Below, piece by piece: positions 35,199 to 49,492 of a stretch of 64,000 bases of DNA. A program made the translations under genes and the position numbers. Under the pieces are notes generated by a model. The model did no database searches. It worked only from the letters and a program-made list of their open reading frames with translations, and had not been told where the DNA came from. Numbering within the stretch: the first letter of the stretch is position 1; each line of letters opens with the position of its first letter. Origin of the DNA: Sindora glabra (Eukaryota; Streptophyta; Magnoliopsida; Fabales; Fabaceae); contig CM035227.1 of assembly GCA_020226215.1 (NCBI GenBank), forward strand, positions 23,687,866 to 23,751,865, read 5' to 3'.

Positions 35199-35668
35199 AA
35201 AGTTGTGCTATTAATCGGGCAGGCCCGACTCCACTTGCCTGCAAGTCCGCTCGTGAATTTTATAAATTTTTAAATTGGAAGGTTTTAGTCTGATTCTATA
35301 CAATTCGTAGATAAGCAGGTTTGTTCGTAATTTTTTTTTAATTTAAAACATTTTATTTTATTAATTTTTAAAATAATAAAAATTTCTAAAATATTTAAAA
35401 ATATCATATATTTATTTATAAATAAATAATAATATATTTAATATCTATATATAATCTTAAAATAATTATACATATATAAAAAAATGATAAAATACTCATA
35501 CAATAAAAATATTATCAATAGATAATTTATAATATAATATTAGATTGAATCTGATCTACACTTAAATGAACCTCTATCATAAATACTCAAGTCCATAAAA
35601 TTTTATAGACGAATAGGTTGACTTGAGATTCATGAACTTTTTCACCGGTCCTAGTACTTTAAAGCTCG
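35199..35668. mobile_element. Candidate MITE
   Basis: The left edge is a GC-rich patch (CGGGCAGGCCCGACTCC) within AT-rich DNA. The complement of the right edge (TAAAGTACTAGGACCGGTG) resembles it loosely, and AATTTTATAAA-type text follows both. Ends and class are uncertain. Confidence 0.25.
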
Positions 35669-36019
35669 ATTCCCCAATTTGTGAGGGCAAAAAGACCCAT
35701 CACCTCCCTTCTATAAAGAAAATTTTTGTATATTCCACTAGAATATTTATCTTTAATCACATTCAATAAATTCACAGAAGGATGGTTGTTATTTTTATTA
35801 TCAAATTAGTATCAGTTTTGCAGGATTTAAGCATATTAAAATTCTAATTTTTATAATTTTAAAAATTATAAGAAATTAATAATTATTTTTTATTTATTAA
35901 ATATAATTTAAATATATATTATAATAATATATATGTATATATATACTCCCATAAGAATTTGCCCCTCACTAGTACAGGGTTATTGCCCTAGTAAGAGACC
36001 TACAATTTCGACATATAAA

Positions 36020-37745
36020 CTAACCCTATGTTTGGATGGTGAGAGTAGGGGAAAAAAGAAGTGGAGGAGGAGAAGTTGAATGTGAAATACATCATTTCTC
36101 CCCGTTTGGATTGAGGGGTGAAATGGGGAGAGAAAGAAATTTGTCATGAAATTGCAATGGGCTCACCAAAAAAAAAAAAAACCTCCCCCCTCGTGAGGAA
36201 AAGTGCAAGGAGAAGTTCCAATTTTTCATCTGATGCCCTCTTATCTTGCCTTCTGCAAGTTCCTTAACTTCTCCCACTCCTGCTCGAGATCCACTCTGAC
36301 TGCACACCTTCCAGTCTGTCGTGCCACTTTGAGCAAGTAATGTTATTGTTTTTTATTGCTTTCCCCTGTTATATTGTTTCTATCTTTATAGGTAACAATG
36401 AGGAGGCGCAATCGCAAGCTTCAGGTCATGGGAGGACATGTGGCTCCATCATGTTATGTTCCTCAATTACCAATGACGAAGTTCAGTGGGAGATGGGTAC
36501 TGCAGTCGAAGATTCCATCCAGACATCCACCAAATGGTGACAAGGTTGATCTCCCTTGATCTATTAGGACTGGTTTGGGGTCCCTTTAATCGAGTCGCGC
36601 ATATTTGACCTAATCTGCATGTGGCCCAGTTTAGTAAGACACCTAACCCAAGGTTTTTTTGTATTCACCTTTTTTTTAAAATCTAAATTCAAATTTATTC
36701 TTCCAATTCTCTTTCTATATAGAGCATCCAACCATTATCACCACAGAATCATAAGCCAAATTTAATCTTGTAAAATTTATAATTATGTAGAAAGTATATA
36801 AATTAAAATGTTAGAATTTAGAATTAAATACTAGCAAAAAGTAGAAATTTGCAAAAAAGCATAATTGTTGGTTTAATTATTGAAATGTTTAAGTGATAGG
36901 CTTAATTAACTAAAGAGAGGCATATAGCAAAGTAAATTTGCTTAATGAAAGTGATAAAAATAGGTCTAAAATAGTATTGACTTTTGAATTGCGTAAGTTT
37001 AAAACTTCTGTTAGGTAAATATAAATGTAAGGAATTCATGCACTAGTTGTCTATTTCCTATTTAATTAGAAAGGTAAATTTTATTATTGGATTATATTCA
37101 ATGACATAATCAATTATTCTAAAATAGCTTGGGTATAGAAATTATAGTACATAATGACTTAATTGAATAATGATGGATTCAAAGTTAATTTTTCTCCCTT
37201 GCTAATGTGCGATGAGATAATTGAATGATAAATGTTGTTTATTATGAAGCAACTTCAATTAAACTTATATGTTATCCATTTTACTTTTTTTTTAGAATTC
37301 CAAATTTTAGGAATTTTTTATAAGAGAAATACCTAATTTTGGAAATATTTATGAATATTTTTTTTGTAGATATTAAAAAACATTTTATTTGTGATATCAT
37401 TTTTTTGAAATATTTTATATTACAAATTTCTAATTCATTTTTTAGAAATCATTTTTTAAAATATCTTACTATCTCCATCTTTTATACATAAGGGCATAAT
37501 GTTTAATTCACTCAAATACAACTTTTTTTCTCCCCTAATTTCTTCATTTCCAAATAAGATAAATCACTTGTTCTCTAATTTCTTTCTCTCCTAATTTTTT
37601 TCAATTTCAAACAATGTAAAGAAAATTTATCTCTCCTCCCATTTCTTTCTCCTCCAACTTTTTTCTCTTTCAACTTCTTTCTTCTTGCACTTCCTCTCAA
37701 TCCAAACAAAGTATAAAATGGAAAAGAGAAGTAGCCCAATAATCC
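36020..37745. mobile_element. Candidate element with purine-rich inverted ends
   Basis: The left side reads CCTATGTTTGGATGGTGAGAG and CCCCGTTTGGATTGAGGGG, each followed by purine-rich text. The complement of the right side reads ACTTTGTTTGGATTGAGAGG followed by a purine-rich run. Between them, about 36220-36620 is GC-richer than its surroundings, with a splice-like TTTATAG then GTAACAATGAGGAGG. It could be a captured fragment, but I recognise no protein. Confidence 0.3.
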
Positions 37746-40700
37746 ATGCAATTTTTTCATAATTTTATATTAATAAATAATTTTCTACTTATTTTAACAA
37801 TTGGATGAGAAGAGCTTTCATTTTAATTGAAATTACAAAAAAAATTGAGATTTCAACTTGAATAATTTTATTTTTCGTTTTCTTTTATCTTTGTTGTCCT
37901 TGTTCTAATAATAAGGAAAATAACATCCTTTGCTCTCCCTTTTGGTTTGTTAATTTTAATAATTTAATACTAATAAGTAATTTTTTATACATTATCTAAA
38001 TAAGAATAAATTATATATAATTAATTATAAAAGATATTACCAAACATAAAATTGATTATATATAATCATATATGTTAAAAACAATAATATTTACAATAAA
38101 TTATTTTATCCTTGTATTAGTATTAGATTTCATACAACAATTTGCTACTATTTTTCAATAAATATTAGTAAATATTTATTTTAAGTATAAAAATATCACA
38201 TTTTTTACTTGAGGATGTAGTGTTTATAATGACATTCAATATTTTCCTTTTAAAATAGGATAAGAGAGTAAAATTAATAACCGCAAAAATATAGTTTCTT
38301 TCTCAATCTTGTTTGTTCATAACTTCATATGATTCAGGTTCTTTTTAGTTTAAGTTAGTATATGATAATTTTTTTTACAATGATAACAATAATTAATTAT
38401 TAGAATAACTACCTATAATCAATAATTTTTAAATAATAAATTATATATAATTTATTTTATAAATAAAAATTTAATAATTAATTATACATAATCAAATTTT
38501 GTTTAGATAATGTATAAAATAATTATTTGTTATTGTTAAATTATTAAAAGGATAATAAGATACAGATAATTATTTTTAGTTTTTTATAATATTATTTGTA
38601 AAAGAAACTATATATATAATATAATTCAATATATATTCTTAATTTATATTAATAATACATGTTACTTAATCTATATATATTCTTGTTTAATATATATATT
38701 CTAGAGATATATATTTAATTATTACATTCATAAATAAGAAAGTTGAATTTTTTTTATTTAAATAGCTTTTTATTTATTTTGATATTTACTAATTTAAAAA
38801 ATTAATAATTAAATTATAAAATGTAACATCTTGTAGTACTATTTAAAGTTTTATTATTTTATATGCTTCAAGATATTTATTGTGGATGAGAATAATTAAA
38901 TTATATTTGATTATACCAATATGAAGTATGAATATTTAGATTTTAACTATGTAATAATAGTATGATTTTACATATTGAAAATGTTATCTAAATATTGTTA
39001 GGACATTTAGAAGTTGAGAGAGAGAAATTTTGAAATGTATGTATTAGTTTTGGAAGATAAACTTCATACATATGTTTGTAAATTTACGAGGATGCTTTTT
39101 AAAAAAAAAAATCAAGGTGTGTGAAATTTATACATACATGAGTGAATATATGCATATTCATAATTAAATAAATTATTCTTATGATATTTACAAAGAAATG
39201 AAATATTTAAGTTGGAGTTTTAAATTTTGATTGGAAAGAAAGAGTTTTGTAAAATATAAAGTTAAAAAAAAAAATAGAAGGCTAGGATTGAATTGAATAG
39301 AGATAGAAAGGTGAGATTGAAAAGAAACTTGAGCTTACGATGCATGAAAAGCATCGGATCGAAGCTCATGACTCTTTCTTTCTTTCTTCCACCCAATAAA
39401 ACTTCCCTCTATTTTCTCTTTCTTTCTCCCGCATGCTTTCTCTCTCTCATCATTTCTTTCTCTTTCCTTTTTTCTTTTCCTTTCTTAGTGGCCTTCCTTT
39501 CTCTGGCAGCTAGAGTTGTCCTATTGCATGTGACTCACCAACCAATGATAGGTGATTGCCTATAAGAAGTAGCTAAAAAAAACGTGATAGTAGCATGTAC
39601 CGAAGCTGGAGCTCCTCTCATTTTTTGGCACGATTTGCCACTATCTTGAATCGAACTAAGAGTAGCAGTGATGCAAGTCATCTCCACATGCTCTGTCATG
39701 GACTTTGATGCTGGTAAGTTATTAACAAGTCCCTTAATCTATGGTAAGACATTTTATGCTTCAAGCTTTATTGATTTTTGCTGTTTGGGGTTGATTTGAA
39801 GAAAATTCATATGTATATCTTTGATAGGTATAATGATGCATATGAAAAACATGTTTTTTATTTTGTAAAATGCTAAAATAGTATAATTAGAGTAAATATG
39901 ATGTAATATATTTTAATGTCTTAAAAGATTCATGCATGATTTAATAAATCCCTAAGGGTATGAAATGTGGTTGGATGATTTTACTAAAATAAAGTCGAGA
40001 ATGTAAGAAAATAAGTGTATGGATTTATAAAATAACCTTATTAGGGTAATATTGGAGTATAAGTTTTAATAATTTTGATAGTTTTATACTTGATTTAGAA
40101 GAACTTTTATCTAAAAGGAAACTCTAGATTATTTATAATTTGAGTTTTTATACTCATATAGTTATGATTCAAGAATCCTTATATTATAGTGAATCTCTGA
40201 TTTATGTGTTAATCTTAGAAGATGAGTAAAGTATGATTTAGGGATGTTAAAATATGAATATATCATGATTAGAACTTGAAGTAGTAAGATCAAAAAGAAA
40301 ACAAGTGATATCAACATATATGGTTATAATTTATTATTGTAAATTATAAAGTAGGAAGATTGGAAAGGTGAAAGCAATACTTAGGAATTCTTGGAGTAAA
40401 CGAAGCATACGGATTATACCAAGTGAGTATATATCTCAACCTAAAATTTATGTTTTCATAATACTCTGTTAAAAGTTATAATTTAAAATCTTCTTATTGA
40501 TGATATAGAATATATATATATAATCATGTTTGGGTTCTTAAAAATACAACTACATAGCATGAATTATGATTGAATTACGTTTGTGATTATGTAGAATGAT
40601 ATGAAATTGATATCTGTGATATAAACATGATTATCTGTTTGAGTGAATATTGATTGACCATGCTTGAAAAGTATGATGGTGTTATTTCTGGTTATTAATT

Positions 40701-42461
40701 GATGTGATTGAGTTTACATTGATTATTAAATATTGTAGTTATACAAAAGAGCATGACAATGATTTTATTTACATACTATTATGCGCTTTGATATTACCCC
40801 ATAATGATAAAATAGTTGCTTGTATTGAAATTATAGTATGAAAAGTGTGAGCTTTAGTATATATATATTATACTATAAATTATGTCATAAGTGGCATTAG
40901 AAACTATGAAATGTTATAAGGACGATCGTATGAAAATAAGATGGGAAATTCTTGATAAAAAGGTAGGTAAGGTATAAATATAGCCTATGAAGAATAAAGA
41001 TGGAAAGATAAGTAAAGTATAAGGCTATATACATGTATATTTATTATAAATTGATGTGTATTATGATTTAACATTGAAATTTGTTTGTGATTAGATATTA
41101 TTGTTTGATATGATTATAAAGGCTTGATATGATAGTGATGATTAGATTATGATCAAGTGTTATTGGCTATTTAGAAATTCGATAATTATTCAAAATGAAT
41201 TATAAATATGATAAGGTAATGATAATATGTAAATTGAATAATTGAGATGATTATAAGTTATGATGTGCACTAAAAGAATTGAGTTATATGCAAGTAAATA
41301 CGCTAATCGAGAAGCAGTATTATGGGTTCACAGAAATCCAGGAAATGAGTTTGTTATTTTTTTCTAAGTGACTACTTAATTAGCCTATAATTATTATGTT
41401 TATATATAAAATTGATTTCTTGCAAAGTAGTGGGAAATATATATTCATTAAGTTCTCGTAACTTATTCTGTTTCATTTTCAATATTTTCAAGTTGAAATA
41501 ACTATAATTGGACTTGTTGCATCTATGGAAATTCAAAGAGCGCTTGATTAGAAGATTTGATAGTTGAAATTCTTTTAAGATTAAATCTAGTGATCATAAT
41601 TAGAGATTATATTGGTTCGACATTTGATGTGCTAAATTATTTATCTATGTATGTGTTTTGAGGTTGTGTAGTATCAAATGTAATTTGTGTTGTTGTTGTA
41701 TCTGTAATAATTATATATTTCTTAATTTAGAATGTATAACCCTCGGAAAGTACTTAAAAATTGGGAAAATTTTATTATTTTTTTCATAGAATTTAAAAAG
41801 AAGTTTGAGTCATTATGGAAATATAGAAATTTTTGTTAGATAGAATTAGAGAGAATAACATACAAGCTGGTGAAAATCGGGCATCAAAATCTACACCAAT
41901 CACGATCAAATTTAAGTCATGATATAAAACCTTGAAAGTTATTCATAAATAAAAAAATAAGGTTAATTTGAATATAAAATTTTAAATTTATACTATTAGA
42001 AAAAAGATAATAAAGTTGAAAAAATTGAGGTCATTATAGGTATAGAGATGAAAATTGTCTTTCTAAAATCATAAGTAAAAGACAAATTATTCTAAGTAGC
42101 TTATTTTTTAATTAGAATTATTGCTTATAATTTATTATTAGAAACTTTTAAAACTATAGCTAAATTTCTTTAAAAAAAATAATAATCAGTTATTTGACTT
42201 ATAATTATTAATCGTGATTTCTAATCGATATATCCATACATGCATATAATTGGTATGATTCCTTTTAATTTACTATTTATCAAATTTTTTTAATTTAAGA
42301 GAATAAATATGTAATCTTTTAATTTAAAATTAATAAATTTTTATTAAAATATAATATTTTAATAAAAATTTATATCTATTCTTTTTTAATATCAATTGAC
42401 GAAAGAAATTGAGGGGATATTTGTTCAAGACAATAAGCAGAATCTACGTGTTTCTAAAGAT
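37746..42461. other. AT-rich intergenic DNA; no gene recognised
   Basis: A pyrimidine-rich CTTT tract lies at about 39368-39485, and a short patch of normal composition at about 39480-39720 has no recognisable product. The rest is low-complexity AT-rich sequence. Confidence 0.5.
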
Positions 42462-42955
42462 AGCAATTCATATTCATGTATTGAGTTTATATTATATAAA
42501 AAATTAGTAACAATCTAAATAAACTTAACCCGAATACAACTCAAATAATAATCATATTATATTAAATCAATATATTTATTAAACATGTTAAGATTAGTTA
42601 ATCTATTTAATTTGTTTGATAATTTTAATTAATAAAATTTATATTATAAACTTATTTATTAAATTTAATTATTTATTATTTTTTACAAAAGATATTTTTA
42701 ATTATTAATAAAATAATTTTTAAATTTTTATTATTTTATTAAAATATAATTTTTGTATTTTATTATATAATTTTTTAATTAATTTTTAATTATTTTATAA
42801 ATGATATTTTTAAAATTATAATATAAATATTTAAATAAATTAATGTGTTAATCCGTTTATAATTATAACTAGAACTATTTATTATTCGTACTAAATAAAT
42901 TAATCCATTTATGATTCAAATTTAAACTTCAACCAAAATTCATATAAATATTTTA
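42462..42955. repeat. Dispersed AT-rich repeat, copy 2
   Basis: Begins GATAGCAATTCATATTCATG and shares ordered text with 32810-33622, as described for that copy. Confidence 0.35.
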
Positions 42956-43748
42956 TATTTATATTAAATTGTTATTATTATGCTGTATCAAAAATTATGA
43001 CCCCATACTTAACTAATCATAATCATAATAGCAACTTAGAAAGGGCAACTCTCTGGGGTGAGCATAATAAGCTGCTGGTGGTCCCTCAGGACAGGCAACA
43101 ATCCACCCCTTGAGCTTGTCTCACCAACAACAACCCCACATTTAATTTAGACTCGTGACAATACTTCCATTTAATATATGCATATATATATTCATTAATT
43201 AAAATGTAATGTATTGTATAGTATAATATATAAATCATTACATTAAATTCAAATATTATAAAATTAATTTTAAAGTCACATATCAAATTAAAATCTTCGT
43301 GTAAAATGACTTTATGGGAGCAATAATAATACGAGAAAGAATAAATAATATAGTCGCCTAACCCTTGGAAATTGCAGAGATTATAATGACAGAGAAATTG
43401 AAGCCGTCGCATTATTTTGACTTTGCTTTTTCTCAACTCCATTTGGACCAAAGTCCCTTAATTAATGGTTCTACTTGTTTGGTAAATGTCCCCGTTGCAG
43501 TTGATAAAGAAGACATCACCGTCACTAAGCCACTACGTTTTCCTTAAATTATTATAAGCCTCTTCAACAATATTTTCCTTCAATTTCTAAACATCTTCAA
43601 CCATATTTTCCTTCAATTTCCTAATTTGACCTTTCTACTACCATATAAAAAAGAAACATTACAAAGTACCAAACAAAAAATCAATGAGAACATCAAGTTT
43701 CTTTGGAAAATCGGGTATAAATTTAAGAGGGATAAATAAAACTTTTAT
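42956..43748. other. Intergenic DNA; no gene supported
   Basis: A less AT-rich stretch at about 43010-43560 has short open frames on both strands without recognisable motifs, and I treat them as chance. Confidence 0.5.
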
Positions 43749-44320
43749 ATTAAAATAATAGATTTTGAAAATTATTTTTAAAAATAAAAGAAACAATAAT
43801 AATTAAAAAATTGATAGTATATTTAATATAATGGAATGAAACAAAATTAAATAAAAATTATTTGATACGTATTATAAAATGGGAATGCTTATTTTTTAAG
43901 AAACGATAATTCTATTAAATGTTAAAATTTTTGTTTCATAGCAAAGTAATGGAACGGTCATATTTTTTTATTTGTGAAATAGTATTTTTACACTTTCATC
44001 TCTTACATGTTTTATATATTCTAACATTATCATTAAAATAATAGATTTTCAAATCTATTTTTAGAAATACAAGAAAAGTTATAAGTAAAAAATTGATGGC
44101 ATGTTTGGCATAATGGGATAGATGAAATAAAATAGAATGAAAATAAAAGAAAAAAATTATTTAGTAAACATTATAAAATGAGAATGTTTATTTTTGAAGA
44201 AATGATCATTTTATCAAATAATAAAAATTTTATTTCATAATAAAAGTAATGGAATTATCATTCTTTTACTTATGGAAGAACTTTTTGACACTCATATTCT
44301 TCACATTTTTTAACATTATA
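43749..44320 (+). repeat. Tandem duplication, ~284-bp period
   Basis: ATTAAAATAATAGATTTT starts at about 43749 and at 44033. Both copies continue through AAAAAATTGATRGYAT, ATTATAAAATGRGAATG and TAATGGAA blocks in the same order, with considerable divergence. Confidence 0.6.
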
Positions 44321-46765
44321 ATTTGTTAATAAATAATAAAACAATATTTTTAATATTATTCTACTTTAATATTTTAGTAATTACATTTTTAATAATAAAA
44401 TTTTAAAAAATATTTTTTATTTTAAAAAATTATTTAATATAAAAGTTGATAAATTAATTTTTTTATGGCTTTATTATATAAAATTTTACATTAATTATAA
44501 TTTTGAAAATTAAATTTAAAAGATATTTTTCAATTAATGAACTTATCATATATTTTTTATTTAAATTACATTATTATTATGCTATTCAATATACTACAAA
44601 TTAAATATATATTTTTCTATAAATAAATAAAAAATTATAATATCATCTTATAGTTCTTTATTTGAGAAATTTTTAGTTAGTCAATAAGCATATAACTAAT
44701 GTGCTTACTATTCATAAGAATCAAAATAAATATAAGGAATAATTATTGAAAATTTAATTATTAAAATTTCTTTGTATTTATCTCAATTGCTTATATTTTT
44801 TATTGATAGTAGGTAAATAAATTATATATTCACTGATTAATTAAGAATGTCTCATTTTACTTTTTATGAGTATTTTCATCATTAAACTATTTTTTAATTT
44901 TACTCTTATAATATTTGTTATATTAAATATAATTATAAATTGAAATATTTATTTTATTCTTAATTATGCTAAATAAAATTATAAAATAGTTATATTATTA
45001 CATTTAATTATATTTTGTTTACAAGTGATAAATGGATAGGTGAGGATGGATATGGATTGAATTAAAAGTGGATGAGTAATTATTAATCTATTTATCCATT
45101 TATAATCCAATATAAAATTTTAAATCACTCTTTAATATATGGTTAACCTGATTCATCCATTTATCTATTAAATTATTATTTTTATTTTATACTTTATCAT
45201 TTTTATTAACATTATTTTTTATCATTATTTTATATTTATTGGTATTATTTCAAAACAAACTTATGTCATCAAAATTTTTATTCTTTATTTCTATTCTTTT
45301 TCATAATTATAATTTTTTTATCTCATTTTCTTAACATTAATTTTTGAAAATTGTTTTAATCTTAAATGTAATTGATTAAATATTTTAATATTAATATACA
45401 TTAAATAAAACTTATTTAATTTAAAATATACATTACAATAAAATTTAAAAATTTAAAATTATAAATTATATGAATTCTTTTATAATAATAAATTACACTT
45501 TTAAAATTCCATATGTATCAACAATCAAATTTTAACTTGTAAAGTATCACTTATAAAATAAAAATTGACCTTACTAATGCATTGATATTTACAAAGTATA
45601 GCCAAAGATCTAATGTATAGTTATACAGTATATTACATGCAGCGTATAACATTGTAAGGTTTTTTTAAATTAAAAAAGTAATTTGTGATTATTTTTAAGT
45701 TTTAATAATAAAAATAATAAATTATATAAATTTTAGTATAAATGACTAGATTTGATTTTACATTTTTATAAAAGAAATTAATATTTTCACGTATATAAAA
45801 ATATTATAATATTTCATTTCAAATAATCAATTTTAAAAATAATTAAATTATATTAAAATTTTAAATATATTTTATTATAGTATTTTCTTTATTTTATAAT
45901 ATTAGTTTATATAATGCATAAATATATTTTTTATGAATATAAATGGATAAATGATTATCGATGAATTGATTCAATATGACTCTCATTTTAATGAACCAAT
46001 AATGATCTAATCTATTTTTATCTTAAAGTTAAAATAAATGGATATAAATAAATAAAAATAAGAATGAATAAATAAATAAAAATTATCAGATCTAATTTTG
46101 TTTCATTCCATCTCATTCTATTTGATCGGGCGAGAAGAAAATATCATTCCAAGCATTCTCTCATTAAATATCTCACTTCACATGACATGCCATCCACCAT
46201 TTGGGTTTGCCTTTCAAAAACAGTTGGATGGCCTGCACATTGCAGTTTTGTAATATAACTTAAATTAGCAACTACCTTGTAGTCGCACAGCATAAATAGA
46301 TACTAGATTTTAGAGTTAATATGGTTCAACATAAAACATGAAAAGTTTTATTTATGAAAAAAATGAAATTAATTATTTGATTAGCTATTATTTAATAAAT
46401 TAAGAGAAATAAAAATTTTGCTTTTTATAGAATATAAAAAATTATTTATTTATTTCCTCTAAATAAATATTATTTTTGATACTTTTAATAAAAATGAAGA
46501 TAAAATTATTCTCATTAAATTTAATTAATTATAAGTAAAATTTATTAATATATATTATAATATTAAAGATATAATAATTATTCTATTAATACTTTTTAAG
46601 TAGATAAAAATTGAATTGAATAAAATATAAAAAATTATTTTAAAAAATCATTTTCTAAATATTAATTAAATACATCCTTCTTTGTCGAGGTTCCTCATCG
46701 TCATGGGGCCTGTGCTGTAATGCGATTTTCTATTTGCAACTTCGGAATTTTGTTCAGGAAAAATA
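44321..46765. other. AT-rich intergenic DNA with a possible MITE
   Basis: About 45030-46065 is edged by GATAAATGGATAGG-like and ATATAAATGGATAAATG-like text and could be a hAT-type MITE. No coding region seen. A short less AT-rich patch lies at 46130-46290. Confidence 0.35.
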
Positions 46766-47843
46766 CTTTTGGGCTTCTGACCCAAAATCCAAGATAGATT
46801 TTAACATATACCCGTCAGTTCCTTGTGGAGACGTGAATTTAGGAAACTAACAGGTGTATTTTTTTTTTTAATTAAAGTGGTAGCTCTCGATAAGAAAATT
46901 GCAAGTCACAGATGGCAAAACAAAGGATTATTTTTCTCTCTCTATAAAATTGAAAATAGTTGATAAAAATAAAAAATTAAAAGGATTTAAACAGTTTTGT
47001 TTGAAATGCCACATGGTCAAGTAAATTCCGACAATACTTGGGAAACAAAAAAAAAAAACAAAAAAAAAAGCACCACCCCTAGTATGTCATGAAATACTTC
47101 ATTAAAAAAAAAAAGCAGGAGTGATAATTAAATGTGCAACTGAGTCGAGTAAAATTAATTTTTTTTCCTTTTAACTCTTCCAAGTGAACAATAATAAATC
47201 AATTTCAATTCACTGACTTTAATTAATTTGAATTCAAATTAAATACGAATTTAAATAAATTTATTTAAATCTAAATGAATTACATGTATATTTAATTTAA
47301 TTTTTTCATCAAATATGAAATTATCGAGCCTGAGCTTCATTAAGTTTGTTAATAATTTAAGTTTATTATTACAATATTCAAGTTTGATTCATAGAATTCA
47401 ATTAGTTTAAAATTAAATTCAAATTGATTTTGAACTGTGCATTAATAGCTTGTCTTGCTCGCACTTCTATTGACTTAAAAGATAATACATTGCTCTTTTG
47501 GGCTTATGACCCAAAAGGTTAGATAGTTTGAACATATACCCGTTAGTTTCTTCTGGAGATGTGGTTCTAGAAAAAAAAAAAAATAGATACGAATTTAATT
47601 TTAATTGAAGTGGTAGCCCTCAGTAAGAAAATTGCAAGTCAAAGAATAACAGAGGTTTTTTTTCCTTTCTGTAAAATTGAAGAAAATTTACAAAATAGAA
47701 AATTAAAAGGATTCAAATAGTTTTGTTTGAAATGTCACGTTCTTAAGTAAATTTTTTGAATTTAGGAAAAAATAAAAAACACCGCTCCCAATATATCAAT
47801 AAATATTTTTTTATAATAACAAGAATAATAATTAAAGTGTCAT
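46766..47843 (+). repeat. Spaced direct duplication of ~350 bp
   Basis: Copy 1 (about 46766-47135) and copy 2 (about 47494-47843) share CTTTTGGGCTT, ACATATACCCGT, AGTGGTAGC, AAGAAAATTGCAAGTCA and CAGTTTTGTTTGAAATG-type blocks in the same order, 728 bases apart. The spacer of about 360 bases is AT-rich. A tandem duplication or two insertions of one repeat would explain it. Confidence 0.65.
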
Positions 47844-49258
47844 TTAATTTGTAAAATTTTATATTTTTAAGAAAATATATATTCTCATAAATATGATTTT
47901 TGAGAATTTAATTAATAAGAATATAATATTTCTATGTATAATATAATAAATCACCATAATTTTTTTAAAAAATATTTTGTTAGATTTCTAAATACGTTAT
48001 ATTCTTATATTTGATTCATATTTGATATTCTCATGAATCTTAATATTATTTTAAAAATACCCTTATCAAGATTTTTCTTATAAAATACAATATAATAAAT
48101 TATATTTTTAATTAAAACTACATAAATAATTAAAAATTATTTAATACCTACTAAATTATATTATTTCATTTTTATAAAGTATATTCATTATTATTCACAC
48201 TATTTTAATAATAATAATAATAATAACAAATTTTTTTAAATAGATCAAATTTGAAAAATAAAGTGAGTGTAATTTATTTAAGTTATTATCATTGTATTAA
48301 ATATACTTGATATTTTTTATTTTATAAAATTATTAATTTTCACTATTAAATCATTTCCAGAATTATGTTTCATACTAATATTAATTTTTAAATTATAATT
48401 TCTTCTCTAATGTAAAAAGATTATTGTTTTATATTTTTATGTATAAATATTCTTTTCTTTAAAGAAATTTCAAGCTTGTTATATTATTTTTCAATAAAAA
48501 ATCATATATATATATATATATATATAAATATATTAAAATAATCTTCCAAACACTAAGAATAATATTAGAAAGGAATTATAGTTAAAAAATTAATATTATT
48601 CTATTTCATAATAATAAAATTATTTTAAAAAATGGAAGTTTATAATGTTAAAAAATTAAAGGTTTTAGGTGTAATTCAATAAATAAAAAAATAAATGCCA
48701 ATATAAGTGATTAAAAAAAATAAGATGGAGGTGTATTATTATTATTATTATTGACTATTGTTGAATGTACCTTAATAAATGAAAGAAGTGCACAAAAATT
48801 AATAAATAGTTGGCTTATATGTGACCTATTTCTAGGACAATTAAAATAAAAAATATAAAAAAAGAGAAGAAAAAATAGCATAATTAAAAATAAAGTGATA
48901 ATTATTTTTTAATTTAAATAAAAAAATATTTGATAAAATGATAAATAAGAAAGACAATTAATGTAAAGATAATTTTTATTATTTTATTTTAACATTAACA
49001 TTTTCATTTGATAGAAATCTGAGATACGTCCTTGGAATATTTTAAAGGATAGTTGAGTTAAAAATGTTTTAGGAATTATGATATTCTTAAATATCTTTTT
49101 TTAAAAAATTTGTTTTTTGAACTAAATATGATAATATAATATTTTTTTAAAATATTCTCAAAAATATTAAAATATTCTACAAACTAAAGACTCTCCGAGA
49201 GGCCAATGATGCGAATCAAATTGAACATGTGCCTTCTCGTGTTGTAATATAGGAATCT
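47844..49258. other. AT-rich intergenic DNA; no gene
   Basis: Contains a short (AT)n run at about 48506-48527 and ATT repeats near 48734-48752. Nothing else is supported. Confidence 0.6.
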
Positions 49259-49462
49259 AAATTGGAGTTACTTAAAACTGTTATGTTTTGGTTGGAGTTG
49301 ATTGCTGTCTTGAGATGTACATAAGAAAGAGTGTTATAATTGAGTTACAGTGTGATGAATAATAAAGGTTGAAATCTCTTATTCCTCTTAATATAGTTCT
49401 CTCTATTACTGATGTGTGTATGTGAGGTCTTGCTCCTTCGAGTTGCATTGCTTCCTTCCCCA
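49259..49462 (+). repeat. 5' LTR of the Copia element
   Basis: Aligns along its length with 55552-55780. The expected TG at its start has mutated (AAATTGGAG against TGTATTGGAG). It ends CA just before the primer-binding site. Confidence 0.7.
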
Positions 49463-49463
49463 A

Positions 49464-49475
49464 TGGTATCCAGAG
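49464..49475 (+). promoter_or_regulatory. Copia primer-binding site (initiator Met tRNA type)
   Basis: TGGTATCCAGAG differs by one inserted C from the usual TGGTATCAGAG complement of plant initiator tRNA-Met. Confidence 0.7.
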
Positions 49476-49492
49476 TGTGGTGTTTTTCTTTA

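Noticed and set aside
39293..39565. 90-codon frame over a CTTT tract
   Set aside because: Leu/Ser/Phe-rich reading of a pyrimidine repeat, not a protein signal.
43086..43547. Overlapping frames on both strands of 60-121 codons
   Set aside because: Long AT-rich runs inside and no conserved motif; the two strands exclude each other without evidence for either.
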